Part shown: one piece after another, positions 24,731-34,290 of the stretch
Layout of the letters: each line of letters opens with the position of its first letter
Position numbering within the stretch: the first letter of the stretch is position 1
Source of the DNA: Silanimonas sp.
Lineage (GTDB): Bacteria > Pseudomonadota > Gammaproteobacteria > Xanthomonadales > Xanthomonadaceae
DNA length: 64,000 nt
NCBI GenBank assembly: GCA_026005095.1
Contig: BPKK01000003.1
Span: forward strand, 124,001-188,000
Direction of reading: 5' to 3'
Made by a program: the position numbers and the translations under genes
The notes under the pieces: model-generated
Seen by the model: only the letters and a program-made list of their open reading frames with translations
Database searches by the model: none
What the model was told of the DNA's origin: nothing

Positions 24731-27700
24731 TTACGGGCAACCCCGCAGGCCGGGCGTACCGCCGAGCAGGATCACCGACTCGTTTCCGCTCCAGCTGCCG
24801 GGGACACCGTTTACATAGGTGCCGTTGAGGGTGATGTTGGTGAAGGTGCCATTGGCGAAGCTGCGCGAAAGCGTACCGATCGGCGTACGGCTGGGGTTGC
24901 CGCTGCGCGGGCAGAGCGGGCAGAACCCGGTGAGCTGTTCGAGCGCACCACTTGCCGTGGCGCCACCGAAGCTATCTCGCTCCATCAGCAGGAAGCGCGG
25001 ACGACCGAGCCCGTCGTACACGAAGGAGGCGATGAACTCGTAGTTCGGGTACATGAGCACGCTGTACCCGCTGCCCGAACGCGCCGGGTTGAACCAGTGC
25101 GAGCTCACGTTCAGCGGTGCGCCAGCGAAGCTGGGGCAGCCGCCGCCCATGCTGCGGAAGGCCTCGGAGCCGGTCTGGCCGTCGAGGTTGTAAGTGAAGG
25201 TGAACTCGTCGGTAGCGGTTGGGGTGACGATCAGGGTGCCCACCTCCACCAGGACGTTCGCCGAGCCATTCCAGGCGCTGCGGTAGAGGACACCCGGCCA
25301 GATGCCGTTGGCTCCCGGAGCATCGGCCTGGATGTAGTACCAGGTGGGCGAGCCATCCTCCTCGTAGGTGTACCACACCCCGGCCAGCACCGGCGGTGCC
25401 GGGAACAGGAACAGGCCATGGCCGGAGCGCCCTGGGTTGAAGTAGCCGCCAGGGCGAATGCTGGGTGCCGTGCCAGTGACACTGGCTCGCACCACCACCT
25501 CGGCCGGGCTGCCGGTGGTGTTCACCGGAGTGATGTACCAGCGGCCCGGCTGTGGGTCGTTCACTACCACGGTTTCATTGCCGCCCGGCGAGGTGCCGCT
25601 GGGATTCGCACTCCCCCGAGCCGGCGCAGCCGCGATGCTCGGTAGCACCTCGCTCGGCACCGGTGACGGCGTGTGCGCGAGGTAGAGATCGACATTGGCG
25701 GCGCTGCTGGTGGTGGCGACGAGCTGGGTGGCGCCTGCCGGCACGTCGATGAACAGGTATTCGTGCGCGGCGTTGGCCGGCAGCACCACGCTGCGGTCGA
25801 CCCCAGCCGAGAGCGCGAAGGGCGCCGGCGTGGACGAAGTGCGGTTGAGCTTGAACGGCACGCGGATCGCGTTCTGGCCGGGTCCGCGGTCGACCAGCAG
25901 GAAGCCGTAGCGCGACTGGCCGGGCAGGAAGGAAGGATCGTCGTAGACGAGGCGGGCCTTGAAGGCGGTGTTCGAAGGCACATTGCCAGGACCGGTGGCC
26001 TTCTGCCGCGCCGAGGGGCGGCTATCGATGGCCACCAGTTCCAGCTGCACCGGGTCGCTCGCTCCGACGGCACTGGCCTGGTAGTTCTGGGCCAAGGCCC
26101 AGACCCGCACCGGCACATTGTTGCCGAAGTGAGTGAAGGTGAGCGTACAGGATTCGATCGCTCCCGGGCTGATGCTCTCGCACTGTTCCTCGGCCTCGTC
26201 CGGCTGGCCGTTGCCGTTGGCGTCGATGCCCATGAAGAGGTCGAGGTCCTGGGCTCCCGGGCTTGCCGAAGGACGCAAGAAACTCTGGACGGTCACCGTC
26301 CGGGACTGGCCATCACTGAAGTTGACCGTGCGGGTGAGGAAGGTGACCCCATCGGAAAGATTGTCGTAGGGGCTTGTGCGGTTGCTGTCTTGGGACAGTG
26401 CCTGCTCGCGCACCTCCGGTGCCGCAAGCTCGGTCGAACCGAAACGGGCGTTGGGCAGGGAGATGATTCCACCGAGCTCGAAATCGACATAGCCACGCTC
26501 GCCGCTGACGTTCCGCTCTTGCAACGGCGGCACGGTGCCAGAGGACAGGTAGATGGCCACCGGCAGGCGCAGGTCCGGGGTGCCGCCCCCCGAACGGCGC
26601 AGTGTCACCGAGCCGTACTTCCACTCGTTCAGGGTGGCGTTGCTGGCGGCAGCGAACTGGAAGCTGATGCTCGCCCCCGCCCCGCCGGCCGGCACCACCA
26701 GGCTGGACGGAGTGCCGGTGGTCACTACGTCTGCGGGCATGTTGACGATGACCTGGTAAGTCCCGCCGCTGGTCCCCGGCATGGCGGAGAAACTGCGGGT
26801 GAGCGTGCAGGACTCGACACAGTTCTCCGCCGCCAGCGAAGGAAGATTCAAGGCCGAGGCATTGCCGGCATTGGCATTACGAAAAGCATCTGCGGCATGG
26901 CGAAGCGCCAAAGAGGCATTCACCGCCAGGGAAAGATCGAGGGTGCCGGCGCCCCGCTGGTGGGGATTGGACGGCGCAAAATTGGCATCGACCACGGTAT
27001 CCGGGCGGGCCGTGAGCATCAGGGCCGAGATGATCTGGTCGGCATTCCAGCCGGGCCGCGCGGCCTTGAGCAGGGCCGCGGCACCGGCCACGTGCGGCGA
27101 GGCCATGGAAGTGCCGCTCATCTGGCGGACACCGTTGTCGGTGTTGCTGGCAGCCCGGATCTGGACGCCCGGAGCGGCCACGTCGGGCTTGATCACGTTC
27201 CTGGGCACGACCGGACCACGGCCGCTGCTGCTGGCGAGCACATCCCCCTGCCCGCTGCGGTTGTGGGTGACCGAGGCCACCCCCAGCACCCACGGCGAGT
27301 TCGCCGGCGAGCCCAGCGTGCCCGGATTGGGGCCGTCGTTGCCGGCTGCGGCCGCCACGACGATGCCGGCCTCACGGGCGGCGAGGAAGGCCTCGGTATC
27401 CGAGTTGATCGCCCCCCCCACCGTCAGCCAGGGGTCATAGGCGCTGCCGCCAATCGAGTAGTTGATGACATCCACCCCGTCCGCGATCGCCTGGTTGATC
27501 GAGGCGACCAGGCGGGCCCCGGAGCCGCAGGAGCGGTTGTCGGGGGTGGAGCCGCAGCCGCGGTAGGAAATCAGGTTGGCCCGCGGCGCCACCCCGCTGA
27601 TGGTGATCGGCTGGCCGCTGAAGGTGGAATTCACCGGGTTGCCGACAGCGGTGCTGGCGACGTGGGTTCCGTGGCCATCGGGGTCGGCGCCGCTGGCGCC

Positions 27701-28429
27701 AGTGCCGTCGGAGCCGCCGGCGACGAAGTCATACAGGCCGATCAGCTTGGTATTGCAGCTGCCGGGGTTGGCAACGCACCAGCCAAAGAAGCGGCCCTTC
27801 GGATTGGAATGCGTGAAGCCGCCCGAGACGGCGGCAAAGGAGGGATGGCTGGCATTCACCCCGGAGTCGATCACGCCGACCACGATGCCCTCGCCCCGGC
27901 TGGTGACACCGGCCGCCCCCGACCAGAGATCGGGCGCCTTGATCCAGGCTGGGCCTCGGTCGGTGAGGGCGAAGCGTTCGAAATCCGGTGTGACGGCACG
28001 CACGCCGGGCAGGCTGGCGAGACGCCGCGCTTCCTCAGCGGTGAGTTCGAGGGCAACGCCATTGAGCGCGTGCTCATAGACGAACAGCGGCTCCAGCGGG
28101 CGGCCCAGCAGGGCGACGGCGGCGGCGAGGCGCTGCTCGCGCAGGTCGGCAAGATAATCGAGATAGGCCTGCGCCTCGGGGCGGGCCGGATCGTACTTGG
28201 GCTGGCCGGTGACCGCGATCGACACCGGGGCGAGCGCCGGACGCTTTCCGTCCTTGGCCTGGAAGCCACGGAACTGCGGCGCCGCCGGCTCGACGAAGCT
28301 CACGATGTAGGTCGAGCGCGAGTCTGCCCTGGCCATGGCTTCGGCCGGATGGCCTGGCCCCCGGGCATCGACGGAGACGGCAAACGGGAGCGCCAGCGCG
28401 ATGGCGGCGGCAAGGGCGAGGTGTCGCAT
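24731..28429 (-). CDS. secreted S8 (subtilisin-like) serine protease, paralogue of the neighbour
   Basis: 1232 residues from the ATG at 28429, which gives a clean Sec signal peptide (MRHLALAAAIALALPFAVSV). An I9-like prodomain is followed by the catalytic triad Asp188 (GVIDSGVNASHPS), His253 (DGHGTHVAST) and Ser in SGTSMASPHVAGAAA. The PA-like insert of the neighbour is missing, which explains the shorter length. The C-terminus has the same two-copy module (PGGYFNPGRSGHGLFLFP near residue 990 and WFNPARSGSGYSV near 1106). Ten bases separate it from the second protease gene; both were probably produced by tandem duplication. A C8 run lies at 27412-27419 within the coding region. Confidence 0.87.
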   Translation of the reverse strand: MRHLALAAAIALALPFAVSVDARGPGHPAEAMARADSRSTYIVSFVEPAAPQFRGFQAKDGKRPALAPVSIAVTGQPKYDPARPEAQAYLDYLADLREQRLAAAVALLGRPLEPLFVYEHALNGVALELTAEEARRLASLPGVRAVTPDFERFALTDRGPAWIKAPDLWSGAAGVTSRGEGIVVGVIDSGVNASHPSFAAVSGGFTHSNPKGRFFGWCVANPGSCNTKLIGLYDFVAGGSDGTGASGADPDGHGTHVASTAVGNPVNSTFSGQPITISGVAPRANLISYRGCGSTPDNRSCGSGARLVASINQAIADGVDVINYSIGGSAYDPWLTVGGAINSDTEAFLAAREAGIVVAAAAGNDGPNPGTLGSPANSPWVLGVASVTHNRSGQGDVLASSSGRGPVVPRNVIKPDVAAPGVQIRAASNTDNGVRQMSGTSMASPHVAGAAALLKAARPGWNADQIISALMLTARPDTVVDANFAPSNPHQRGAGTLDLSLAVNASLALRHAADAFRNANAGNASALNLPSLAAENCVESCTLTRSFSAMPGTSGGTYQVIVNMPADVVTTGTPSSLVVPAGGAGASISFQFAAASNATLNEWKYGSVTLRRSGGGTPDLRLPVAIYLSSGTVPPLQERNVSGERGYVDFELGGIISLPNARFGSTELAAPEVREQALSQDSNRTSPYDNLSDGVTFLTRTVNFSDGQSRTVTVQSFLRPSASPGAQDLDLFMGIDANGNGQPDEAEEQCESISPGAIESCTLTFTHFGNNVPVRVWALAQNYQASAVGASDPVQLELVAIDSRPSARQKATGPGNVPSNTAFKARLVYDDPSFLPGQSRYGFLLVDRGPGQNAIRVPFKLNRTSSTPAPFALSAGVDRSVVLPANAAHEYLFIDVPAGATQLVATTSSAANVDLYLAHTPSPVPSEVLPSIAAAPARGSANPSGTSPGGNETVVVNDPQPGRWYITPVNTTGSPAEVVVRASVTGTAPSIRPGGYFNPGRSGHGLFLFPAPPVLAGVWYTYEEDGSPTWYYIQADAPGANGIWPGVLYRSAWNGSANVLVEVGTLIVTPTATDEFTFTYNLDGQTGSEAFRSMGGGCPSFAGAPLNVSSHWFNPARSGSGYSVLMYPNYEFIASFVYDGLGRPRFLLMERDSFGGATASGALEQLTGFCPLCPRSGNPSRTPIGTLSRSFANGTFTNITLNGTYVNGVPGSWSGNESVILLGGTPGLRGCP

Positions 28430-28555
28430 GGGGAAAATCCGAGGGGGGAGGAAACCAAGCCGAGTGTATCCATGCGGGAGCGGAAATCCATCCTGCCGGA
28501 ACGGCATGAGGCCCGCATGGACTTCCACCGCCCCCGGCCGATAGCATCGCGCCGC

Positions 28556-29200
28556 ATGACACGCGCCGCGGCGCCCCTGCTCGTCGCCCGGGGCCTCACC
28601 TACCATCGCAACCAGGACCGGATCTTCGGCCCCCTCGACATCGAGGTCTTCGCCGGCGAGGCCCTGCTGGTGCGTGGGGGCAATGGGGCCGGCAAGACCA
28701 CCCTGCTGCGGGTGCTCGCCGGGCTGCTGGAGGCCACGGCGGGCAGCGCGGCCCTCGACGGCCGGCCGGTGGACGGCCGCCACTTGGCCCGCCACTGCGG
28801 CTTCCTTGCCCACCGCCCGGGACACAAGGCCGAGCTTCCGGCCCTCGAGAACCTGCGCTATGCCGCCCTGCTGCAGGGCCGGGCGGTCCCCCTGCGGGCG
28901 CTGGAGGCCGCCCTGGCGCGGGTCGGACTCGCCGGCTACGAAGACACCCCGCCCGGCCGGATGAGCGCCGGACAGAACAAGCGCCTCGCCCTGGCCCGAC
29001 TCTCGCTGCATCCCGGACGGCTGTGGCTGATGGACGAGCCCTACGCCAATCTCGACCTCGAGGGCATCGCCCTCGTCGACCGCCTGGTCGAAGCCCATAC
29101 CGCGGCCGGGGGCGCGGCCTTCATCACCACCCACGGCGCCTACGCCGCCCCGCCCGGGCGGGTGCGGACCCTGGACATGGACACGGGACGGACCGGATGA
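28556..29200 (+). CDS. ccmA: heme exporter ATP-binding protein CcmA
   Basis: 214 residues, short ABC ATPase. Walker A GGNGAGKTTLL, signature MSAGQNKRLALARL (SAGQ form typical of CcmA) and Walker B LWLMDEPYANLD are all intact. With CcmB it drives release of holo-CcmE during cytochrome c maturation. The ATG at 28556 is the only start that fits the family N-terminus; the frame is open far upstream only because it runs antisense to the protease gene. A TGGACT-18-TAGCAT promoter candidate (28518-28547) is poor. It starts the ccm operon, divergent from the proteases. Confidence 0.92.
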   Translation: MTRAAAPLLVARGLTYHRNQDRIFGPLDIEVFAGEALLVRGGNGAGKTTLLRVLAGLLEATAGSAALDGRPVDGRHLARHCGFLAHRPGHKAELPALENLRYAALLQGRAVPLRALEAALARVGLAGYEDTPPGRMSAGQNKRLALARLSLHPGRLWLMDEPYANLDLEGIALVDRLVEAHTAAGGAAFITTHGAYAAPPGRVRTLDMDTGRTG

Positions 29201-29904
29201 ACGGTGCCGATGCCCCCTTCCAGGCCCGCCCCGGCCCCGCCGCGGTGGCCGCCGCCCAACTGCGACGCGATCTCAGGCTCGTCTGGGCGCGCCGCGGCGA
29301 TGCCCTGCAGCCCCTGCTCTTCGCCCTGATGGTGGCCAGCCTGTTCCCGCTCGCCCTCGGCTCGGAGCCGGGGAAGCTCGCCCCGCTGGCCGCCGGCATC
29401 GTCTGGGTCTGTGTGCTGCTGGCCGGCGTGTTGGGGCTCGACGCCCTGTACCGGGGCGATGCCGAGGACGGCACGCTGGAGCAGATGCTGCTCTCCCCGG
29501 CGCCGCTCGCCCTGCTGCTGGCGGTGCGCATCCTCGTGCACTGGCTGACCACCGCCCTGCCCCTGATCCTGCTCTCGCCGCTGCTCGCCGAGATGCTGCA
29601 GCTCGGCCCGGGCCTGCTGCCGGTGCTGCTCGGCTCGCTGCTGCTCGGCACTCCGCTGCTCAGCCTCATCGGCGCCGTCGTCGCGGCGCTCACGGTGGGC
29701 CTGAGGCGCTCTGGTATCCTGCTGCCCCTGCTCGTCCTGCCGCTCTACGTGCCGGTGCTGGTCTTCGGCGCGGGCAGCGTGGCGGCCGCCGCCCAGGGTT
29801 TCGATCCGGCCGGCGCCCTGCTGCTGCTGGCCGGCGGCCTCGTGCTCGCCCTGGTGCTGGCGCCGCTCGCGGCGGCAGCGGCCCTCCGGATCACCCACGC
29901 ATGA
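29197..29904 (+). CDS. ccmB: heme exporter membrane protein CcmB
   Basis: 235 residues, six predicted membrane segments. The N-terminal LRRDLRLVWARRGDALQPLLF and the central EDGTLEQMLLSP are typical CcmB blocks. It is the membrane subunit of the CcmABCD complex. The ATGA overlap with ccmA at 29197-29200 fixes the start. Confidence 0.9.
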   Translation: MNGADAPFQARPGPAAVAAAQLRRDLRLVWARRGDALQPLLFALMVASLFPLALGSEPGKLAPLAAGIVWVCVLLAGVLGLDALYRGDAEDGTLEQMLLSPAPLALLLAVRILVHWLTTALPLILLSPLLAEMLQLGPGLLPVLLGSLLLGTPLLSLIGAVVAALTVGLRRSGILLPLLVLPLYVPVLVFGAGSVAAAAQGFDPAGALLLLAGGLVLALVLAPLAAAAALRITHA

Positions 29905-30653
29905 ACGCCCTGCTGCTCTGGTTCCACCGCACCGGTTCGCCGCCGAACTTCGACCGCTTCGCCGCCCGCTGGGTGCCGTGGTGCTTCGGCATCGCCCTCG
30001 TTCTGCTGCTGCCGGCGGTCTTTGGCGGCCTGTTCGTGGTGCCCACCGACTACAAGCAGGGCGATGCCTTCCGCATCCTCTACGTGCACGTGCCGGCGGC
30101 CTGGGCGGCGATGTCGATCTTCGTGGCCATGGCGGTGCAGGCCTTCATCGCCCTCGTCTGGCGGATCAAGCTCTGCGAGGTGCTGGCGGTCTCCAGCGCG
30201 CCGGTGGGCGCGATCTTCGCCGCCATCACCCTGGTCACCGGCGCGATCTGGGGCCGCCCCACCTGGGGCACCTGGTGGGAATGGGACCCCAGACTCACCT
30301 CGATGCTGGTGATGTTCTTCCTTTACCTTGGCGTCATCGCCCTGCACGGCGCAATCGAGGACCGCCGCGCCGCCGCCCGCGCCGCCTGCTTCCTCGCCCT
30401 CATCGGTCTCGTGAACGTGCCGATCGTGCATTTCTCGGTGGACTGGTGGAACAGCCTGCACCAGGGCCGCACGATCAGCATCGTGCGCGGGGAGTCGCAG
30501 ATGCATCCCTTGATGCTCTGGCCGCTGATCCTCGGGGTGCTAGCCACCAAGGCCTGGTACGTGGGTTCGCTGCTGCAGCGCGCCAGGGCCATGAACCTCG
30601 AGCACGAGAGCGCCCAGCCCTGGGCCCGGGCCCTGGCCACGGAGGCCTGCTGA
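29901..30653 (+). CDS. ccmC: heme transport protein CcmC
   Basis: 250 residues, six membrane segments. The periplasmic tryptophan-rich heme-binding motif WGTWWEWDPRLTS lies at about residues 122-134, with flanking His in YVHVPAAW and VNVPIVHFSVDWWNSLHQG. It presents heme to CcmE. ATGA overlap with ccmB; the stop overlaps the ccmD start by one base. Confidence 0.94.
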   Translation: MNALLLWFHRTGSPPNFDRFAARWVPWCFGIALVLLLPAVFGGLFVVPTDYKQGDAFRILYVHVPAAWAAMSIFVAMAVQAFIALVWRIKLCEVLAVSSAPVGAIFAAITLVTGAIWGRPTWGTWWEWDPRLTSMLVMFFLYLGVIALHGAIEDRRAAARAACFLALIGLVNVPIVHFSVDWWNSLHQGRTISIVRGESQMHPLMLWPLILGVLATKAWYVGSLLQRARAMNLEHESAQPWARALATEAC

Positions 30654-30811
30654 TGGAACATCTGCATGGCTGGTTCGTGGCCGCCGCCTATGCCTTCTTC
30701 GCCGTGATGCTGGCCGTCGATGCCCTGCTGCCGCGGTACCGGTTCACTGCGCTGCTGCGCGCCATCCGCCGGCGCGAGCAGCGTTCCAACGCCCCTGCCG
30801 ACACGCCATGA
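30653..30811 (+). CDS. ccmD: heme exporter small subunit CcmD
   Basis: 52 residues. It starts at the ATG that shares the last A of the ccmC TGA. One membrane helix (GWFVAAAYAFFAVMLAVDAL) is followed by a basic cytoplasmic tail (RAIRRREQR), the usual CcmD layout. It stabilises the CcmC-CcmE interaction. Its stop overlaps the ccmE start (ATGA). Confidence 0.85.
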   Translation: MEHLHGWFVAAAYAFFAVMLAVDALLPRYRFTALLRAIRRREQRSNAPADTP

Positions 30812-31365
30812 ATCCCGTTCGCCTCCGCCGCCTCTGGACCGTCCTCCTCGTGCTGCTAGCCGGCGCCGTCGGCACCGCCCTCATCGTCTGGGCCCTGCAG
30901 CGCAACATCACCTTCCTGCACTCGCCCACCGAAGTGCTGGCCGGTAAGGTGCCCGAGGGTGCCCGCTTCCGCCTGGGCGGCATCCTGCTCGAGGGCAGCG
31001 TGCAGCGTGAGGTAGGCTCGCTGCGCGTCGGCTTCAAGGTCACCGACCGTTTCAATGATTTCCCGGTGGTCTATGAGGGCATCCTGCCGGACATGTTCCG
31101 CGAGGGCACCAGCGTGATCGCCACCGGCCGCATCCGCGATGGCGTGCTGGTGGCCGACGAAGTGCTGGCCAAGCACGACGAGCAGTACATGCCGAAGGAA
31201 GTGGCCGATGCCATCGCCGCGGCCAAGGCCAAGGAAGCGGCCGCCGCCGCATCGGCATCGGCCGCCGGGAACGAAGACGCTGCCGGCAGCGACACGCCGG
31301 CCGGATCCAGCCCCGCAGCGGACACCGCCGACACCAGCGCTGCCCAGCCCGCTTCGGGCGCCTGA
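30808..31365 (+). CDS. ccmE: heme chaperone CcmE
   Basis: 185 residues. An N-terminal membrane anchor is followed by the OB-fold periplasmic domain. The covalent heme-binding His lies in LAKHDEQYMPKEV. The C-terminal 50 residues are Ala/Ser/Asp-rich and probably disordered, somewhat longer than in E. coli. It carries heme to the CcmFH ligase. Confidence 0.93.
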   Translation: MNPVRLRRLWTVLLVLLAGAVGTALIVWALQRNITFLHSPTEVLAGKVPEGARFRLGGILLEGSVQREVGSLRVGFKVTDRFNDFPVVYEGILPDMFREGTSVIATGRIRDGVLVADEVLAKHDEQYMPKEVADAIAAAKAKEAAAAASASAAGNEDAAGSDTPAGSSPAADTADTSAAQPASGA

Positions 31366-31368
31366 CCG

Positions 31369-33310
31369 ATGCTGCCCGAACTCGGCAATCTCGCCCTGCT
31401 GCTCTCGCTGCTGCTGGCCGCGGCGCTGGGAGTGCTGCCCCTGCTCGGTGCGCAGCGCGGCATCGAGCCCTGGATGCGGCTGGCCCGGCCCCTGGCCCAT
31501 GGCCAGCTGCTGCTCATCGGCATCAGCTATGCCCTGCTCACCTGGGCCTTCATCGACCATGACCTGTCGGTGGCCTACGTCGCGCGCAATTCGCACGTCG
31601 ACCTGCCGGCGATGTACCAGATCAGCGGTGTGTGGGGCGGCCACGAGGGCTCCCTGCTGCTCTGGGTGCTGATCCTCGCCATCTGGACCGCGGCGGTGGC
31701 GCGCTTTTCGCGCTCCCTGCCCCTGCCGGTGGTTTCGCGCGTGCTGGCGGTGATGGGCCTCGTGAGCGTGGGATTCCTCAGCTTCACCGCCTTCACCTCC
31801 AACCCCTTCGAGCGCCTGCTGCCGGCTGCCAGCACCGGGCAGGACCTGAACCCGCTGCTGCAAGACCCCGGGCTGATCTTCCATCCGCCCCTGCTCTACA
31901 CCGGCTACGTCGGCTTCGCCGTGGCCTTCGCCTTCGCCGTGGCCGCCCTGCTCGACGGCCGCGTGGACGCGCAGTGGGTGCGCTGGTCGCGGCCCTGGAC
32001 CAATGTCGCCTGGGGGTTCCTCACCCTCGGCATCGGCCTTGGCAGCTACTGGGCCTACTACGAGCTGGGCTGGGGCGGCTGGTGGTTCTGGGACCCGGTG
32101 GAGAACGCCAGCTTCATGCCCTGGCTGGTGGGGGCCGCCCTGCTGCACTCGCAGGCCACGGCCGAGAAGCGCGGCAGCTTCCATGGCTGGACCCTGCTGC
32201 TCGCCATCGCCGCTTTCTCGCTCTCCCTGCTCGGCACCTTCCTCGTGCGCTCCGGCGTGCTCACCTCGGTGCACGCCTTCGCCAGCGACCCGGAGCGCGG
32301 CCTGTACATCCTCGGCTTCCTCGTGGCCGTGGTCGGCGGCTCGCTGGCGCTCTACGCCACCCGGGCGCCGCGCAACCTGCAGGCCCAGCCCTTCGCCGCC
32401 AGCTCGCGCGAAACCCTGCTGCTCGCCAACAACCTGCTGCTCACCGCCGCCACCGCCATGGTGCTGCTCGGCACCCTGTTCCCGCTGCTCGTCGATGCGC
32501 TGAAGCTGGGGCAGATCTCGGTGGGCCCGCCCTACTTCGGCCTGATGTTCACCCTGCTGATGACGCCCCTGGTGCTGCTGCTGCCCTTCGGCCCGCTGGC
32601 CCGCTGGGGCCGCGAGGATGCCGGGGCCCTGGGGCGGCTGCTGGCGCCCTGGTTCGCGCTGGCCTTCATCGCCCTCGTGCTGGTGGCGCTGACCTGGCCT
32701 GCCGGCACCCTCAAGACCGCGGCCGGCATCGGCGGCGGGCTGTGGGTGCTGGCCGGCACCGGCGTGTTCCTGTGGCGGCGCCTCAGGGTGCAGCGCCAGC
32801 GCCTCACCGCCGAGATGGTGGGCATGCTGCTGGCGCATGCCGGCATCGGGGTGTTCGTGATCGGCGTGCTGGTGCTGGAGAGCACCATGGTGGAGCGCGA
32901 CGTGGCCGCCCGCGCCGGGCATGCGCTTCGAGGTGCGCGAGTACACCTTCGCCTTCGAGGGCGTGGCGGCCGAGCGCGGCCCCAACTACGACGCCGACGT
33001 GGCCACCGTGCGCCTGTTCCGCGAGGGCCGCGAGGTGGCGGTGCTGAAGCCCGAGAAGCGCTTCTACAATGCCGCCCGGCAGGTGATGACCGAGGCCAGC
33101 TACGATGCCGGACTGTTCCGCGACGTCTACGTCGCCCTCGGCGACCCCCTCGATGCAGAAAAAGGGGAATGGGCCTTGCGGCTCTACGTGAAACCCTTCA
33201 TCCGCTGGATCTGGTTCGGCGCCCTGATGATGGCCATCGGCGCCTTCGTGGTGGCCTTCGACCGCCGCTTCCGCAAACCGGTGAAGGACGGGGCGGAGGC
33301 CCTGCGCTGA
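31369..33310 (+). pseudogene. ccmF: ccmF, cytochrome c heme lyase subunit, interrupted by a +1 frameshift
   Basis: The first 515 codons encode a normal multi-membrane CcmF, with the tryptophan-rich motif GWGGWWFWDPVENASFMPW and conserved HPPLLYTGYVGF. After VERDVAAR the frame loses similarity. The remaining C-terminal 129 residues (MRFEVREYTFAFEGV through VVAFDRRFRKP, with the last membrane helix) continue in the +1 frame from about 32915. Removing one base in the cgcgccggg around 32910-32917 restores an uninterrupted protein of 646 residues, the normal CcmF length. Either a true frameshift mutation or a sequencing error; the surrounding operon is otherwise intact, and CcmF is essential for System I maturation, which favours error. 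Confidence 0.85.
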
Positions 33311-33849
33311 TGGGCCGCTGGCTGCCCCTGCTGCTGTTCGCTGCGCTCGCCGCGCTGCTCGGCGTGGGCGTGGTGATGAACGCCGGCAAGACCCAGACCG
33401 AGATCCAGTCGCCGCTGATCGGCCGACCGGCACCCGATTTCGCCCTGCCGGACTTCCGTGACCCCGATACCACCGTCACCCGCGCCGACCTGCTCGGCAG
33501 GCCCTACCTGCTGAACATCTGGGCGAGCTGGTGCGCGAGCTGCCGCATCGAACACCCGGTGATCGCCGAGCTGGCACGCAGCGGCCGCGTCATGGTGGTG
33601 GGCTACAACTACAAGGACGATCCCGCCGACGCCGCGCGCTGGCTGGCGCAGTTCGGTGACCCCTTCCACCGCATCATCGCCGACGTGGAGGGCCGGGCCG
33701 CCATCGACTGGGGCATCTACGGCGCTCCGGAGACCTTCCTCGTCGATGCCACGGGCATCGTGCGCTGGAAGCACGTGGGCCCGGTCACCCCCGAGGTGGT
33801 GCAGCGCGAGCTGCTGCCCCGGCTTTCGGCGCTGGAGGCCGGCCCATGA
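33310..33849 (+). CDS. ccmG: thiol:disulfide interchange protein CcmG/DsbE
   Basis: 179 residues. An N-terminal membrane anchor is followed by a periplasmic thioredoxin fold with active site WASWCASC and cis-Pro region YGAPETFLVD. It reduces the CXXCH cysteines of apocytochrome c together with CcmH. The start ATG shares a base with the ccmF stop (TGATG). Confidence 0.92.
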   Translation: MGRWLPLLLFAALAALLGVGVVMNAGKTQTEIQSPLIGRPAPDFALPDFRDPDTTVTRADLLGRPYLLNIWASWCASCRIEHPVIAELARSGRVMVVGYNYKDDPADAARWLAQFGDPFHRIIADVEGRAAIDWGIYGAPETFLVDATGIVRWKHVGPVTPEVVQRELLPRLSALEAGP

Positions 33850-34286
33850 CCCGCCGCCCCTGGCAGATCCTGACCGCCGCCCTGCTGCTGGCCTTCGCCG
33901 CCGGCGCGTCCGCCCTGCATCCGAAGGACTTCCGCGACGCCGAGGAAGAGGCGCGCTACCGCGCCATCGCCCGCGAACTGCGCTGCGTGATGTGCCAGAA
34001 CCAGTCGCTCTCCGATTCGCCGGCCGGCGTGGCCGACGACATGCGGCAGCAGGTGCTGGTGCTGATCCGGGAGGGCAAGTCGGACGCCGAGATCAAGGCC
34101 TGGTTCCAGGCCCGCTACGGCGATTTCATCCTCTACCGCCCGCAGGTGAAGCCGGTGACCTGGGCCCTGTGGTTCGGCCCCGCCCTCCTGCTCCTGGCCG
34201 GAGCGGGCGTGCTGGTGGCCATCGTGCGCCGCCAGCGTGCCGCCGCCCCCGCCCAGCCGCCCGCGGACGATTCCCAGGAATGGTGA
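33846..34286 (+). CDS. ccmH: cytochrome c maturation protein CcmH
   Basis: 146 residues. Signal peptide, then the three-helix domain with the redox motif LRCVMCQNQSLSDS, and a C-terminal membrane helix (ALWFGPALLLLAGAGVLVAIV). It binds apocytochrome and acts with CcmG and CcmF. ATGA overlap with ccmG. The C-terminal TPR domain found in fused CcmH proteins is encoded by the next gene. Confidence 0.92.
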   Translation: MTRRPWQILTAALLLAFAAGASALHPKDFRDAEEEARYRAIARELRCVMCQNQSLSDSPAGVADDMRQQVLVLIREGKSDAEIKAWFQARYGDFILYRPQVKPVTWALWFGPALLLLAGAGVLVAIVRRQRAAAPAQPPADDSQEW

Positions 34287-34290
34287 CCCG

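Noticed and set aside
25673-28500. Long plus-strand open frame antisense to the second protease, merging with ccmA
   Set aside because: High-GC shadow frame; composition follows the antisense codons of the protease. The ccmA family N-terminus begins at 28556.
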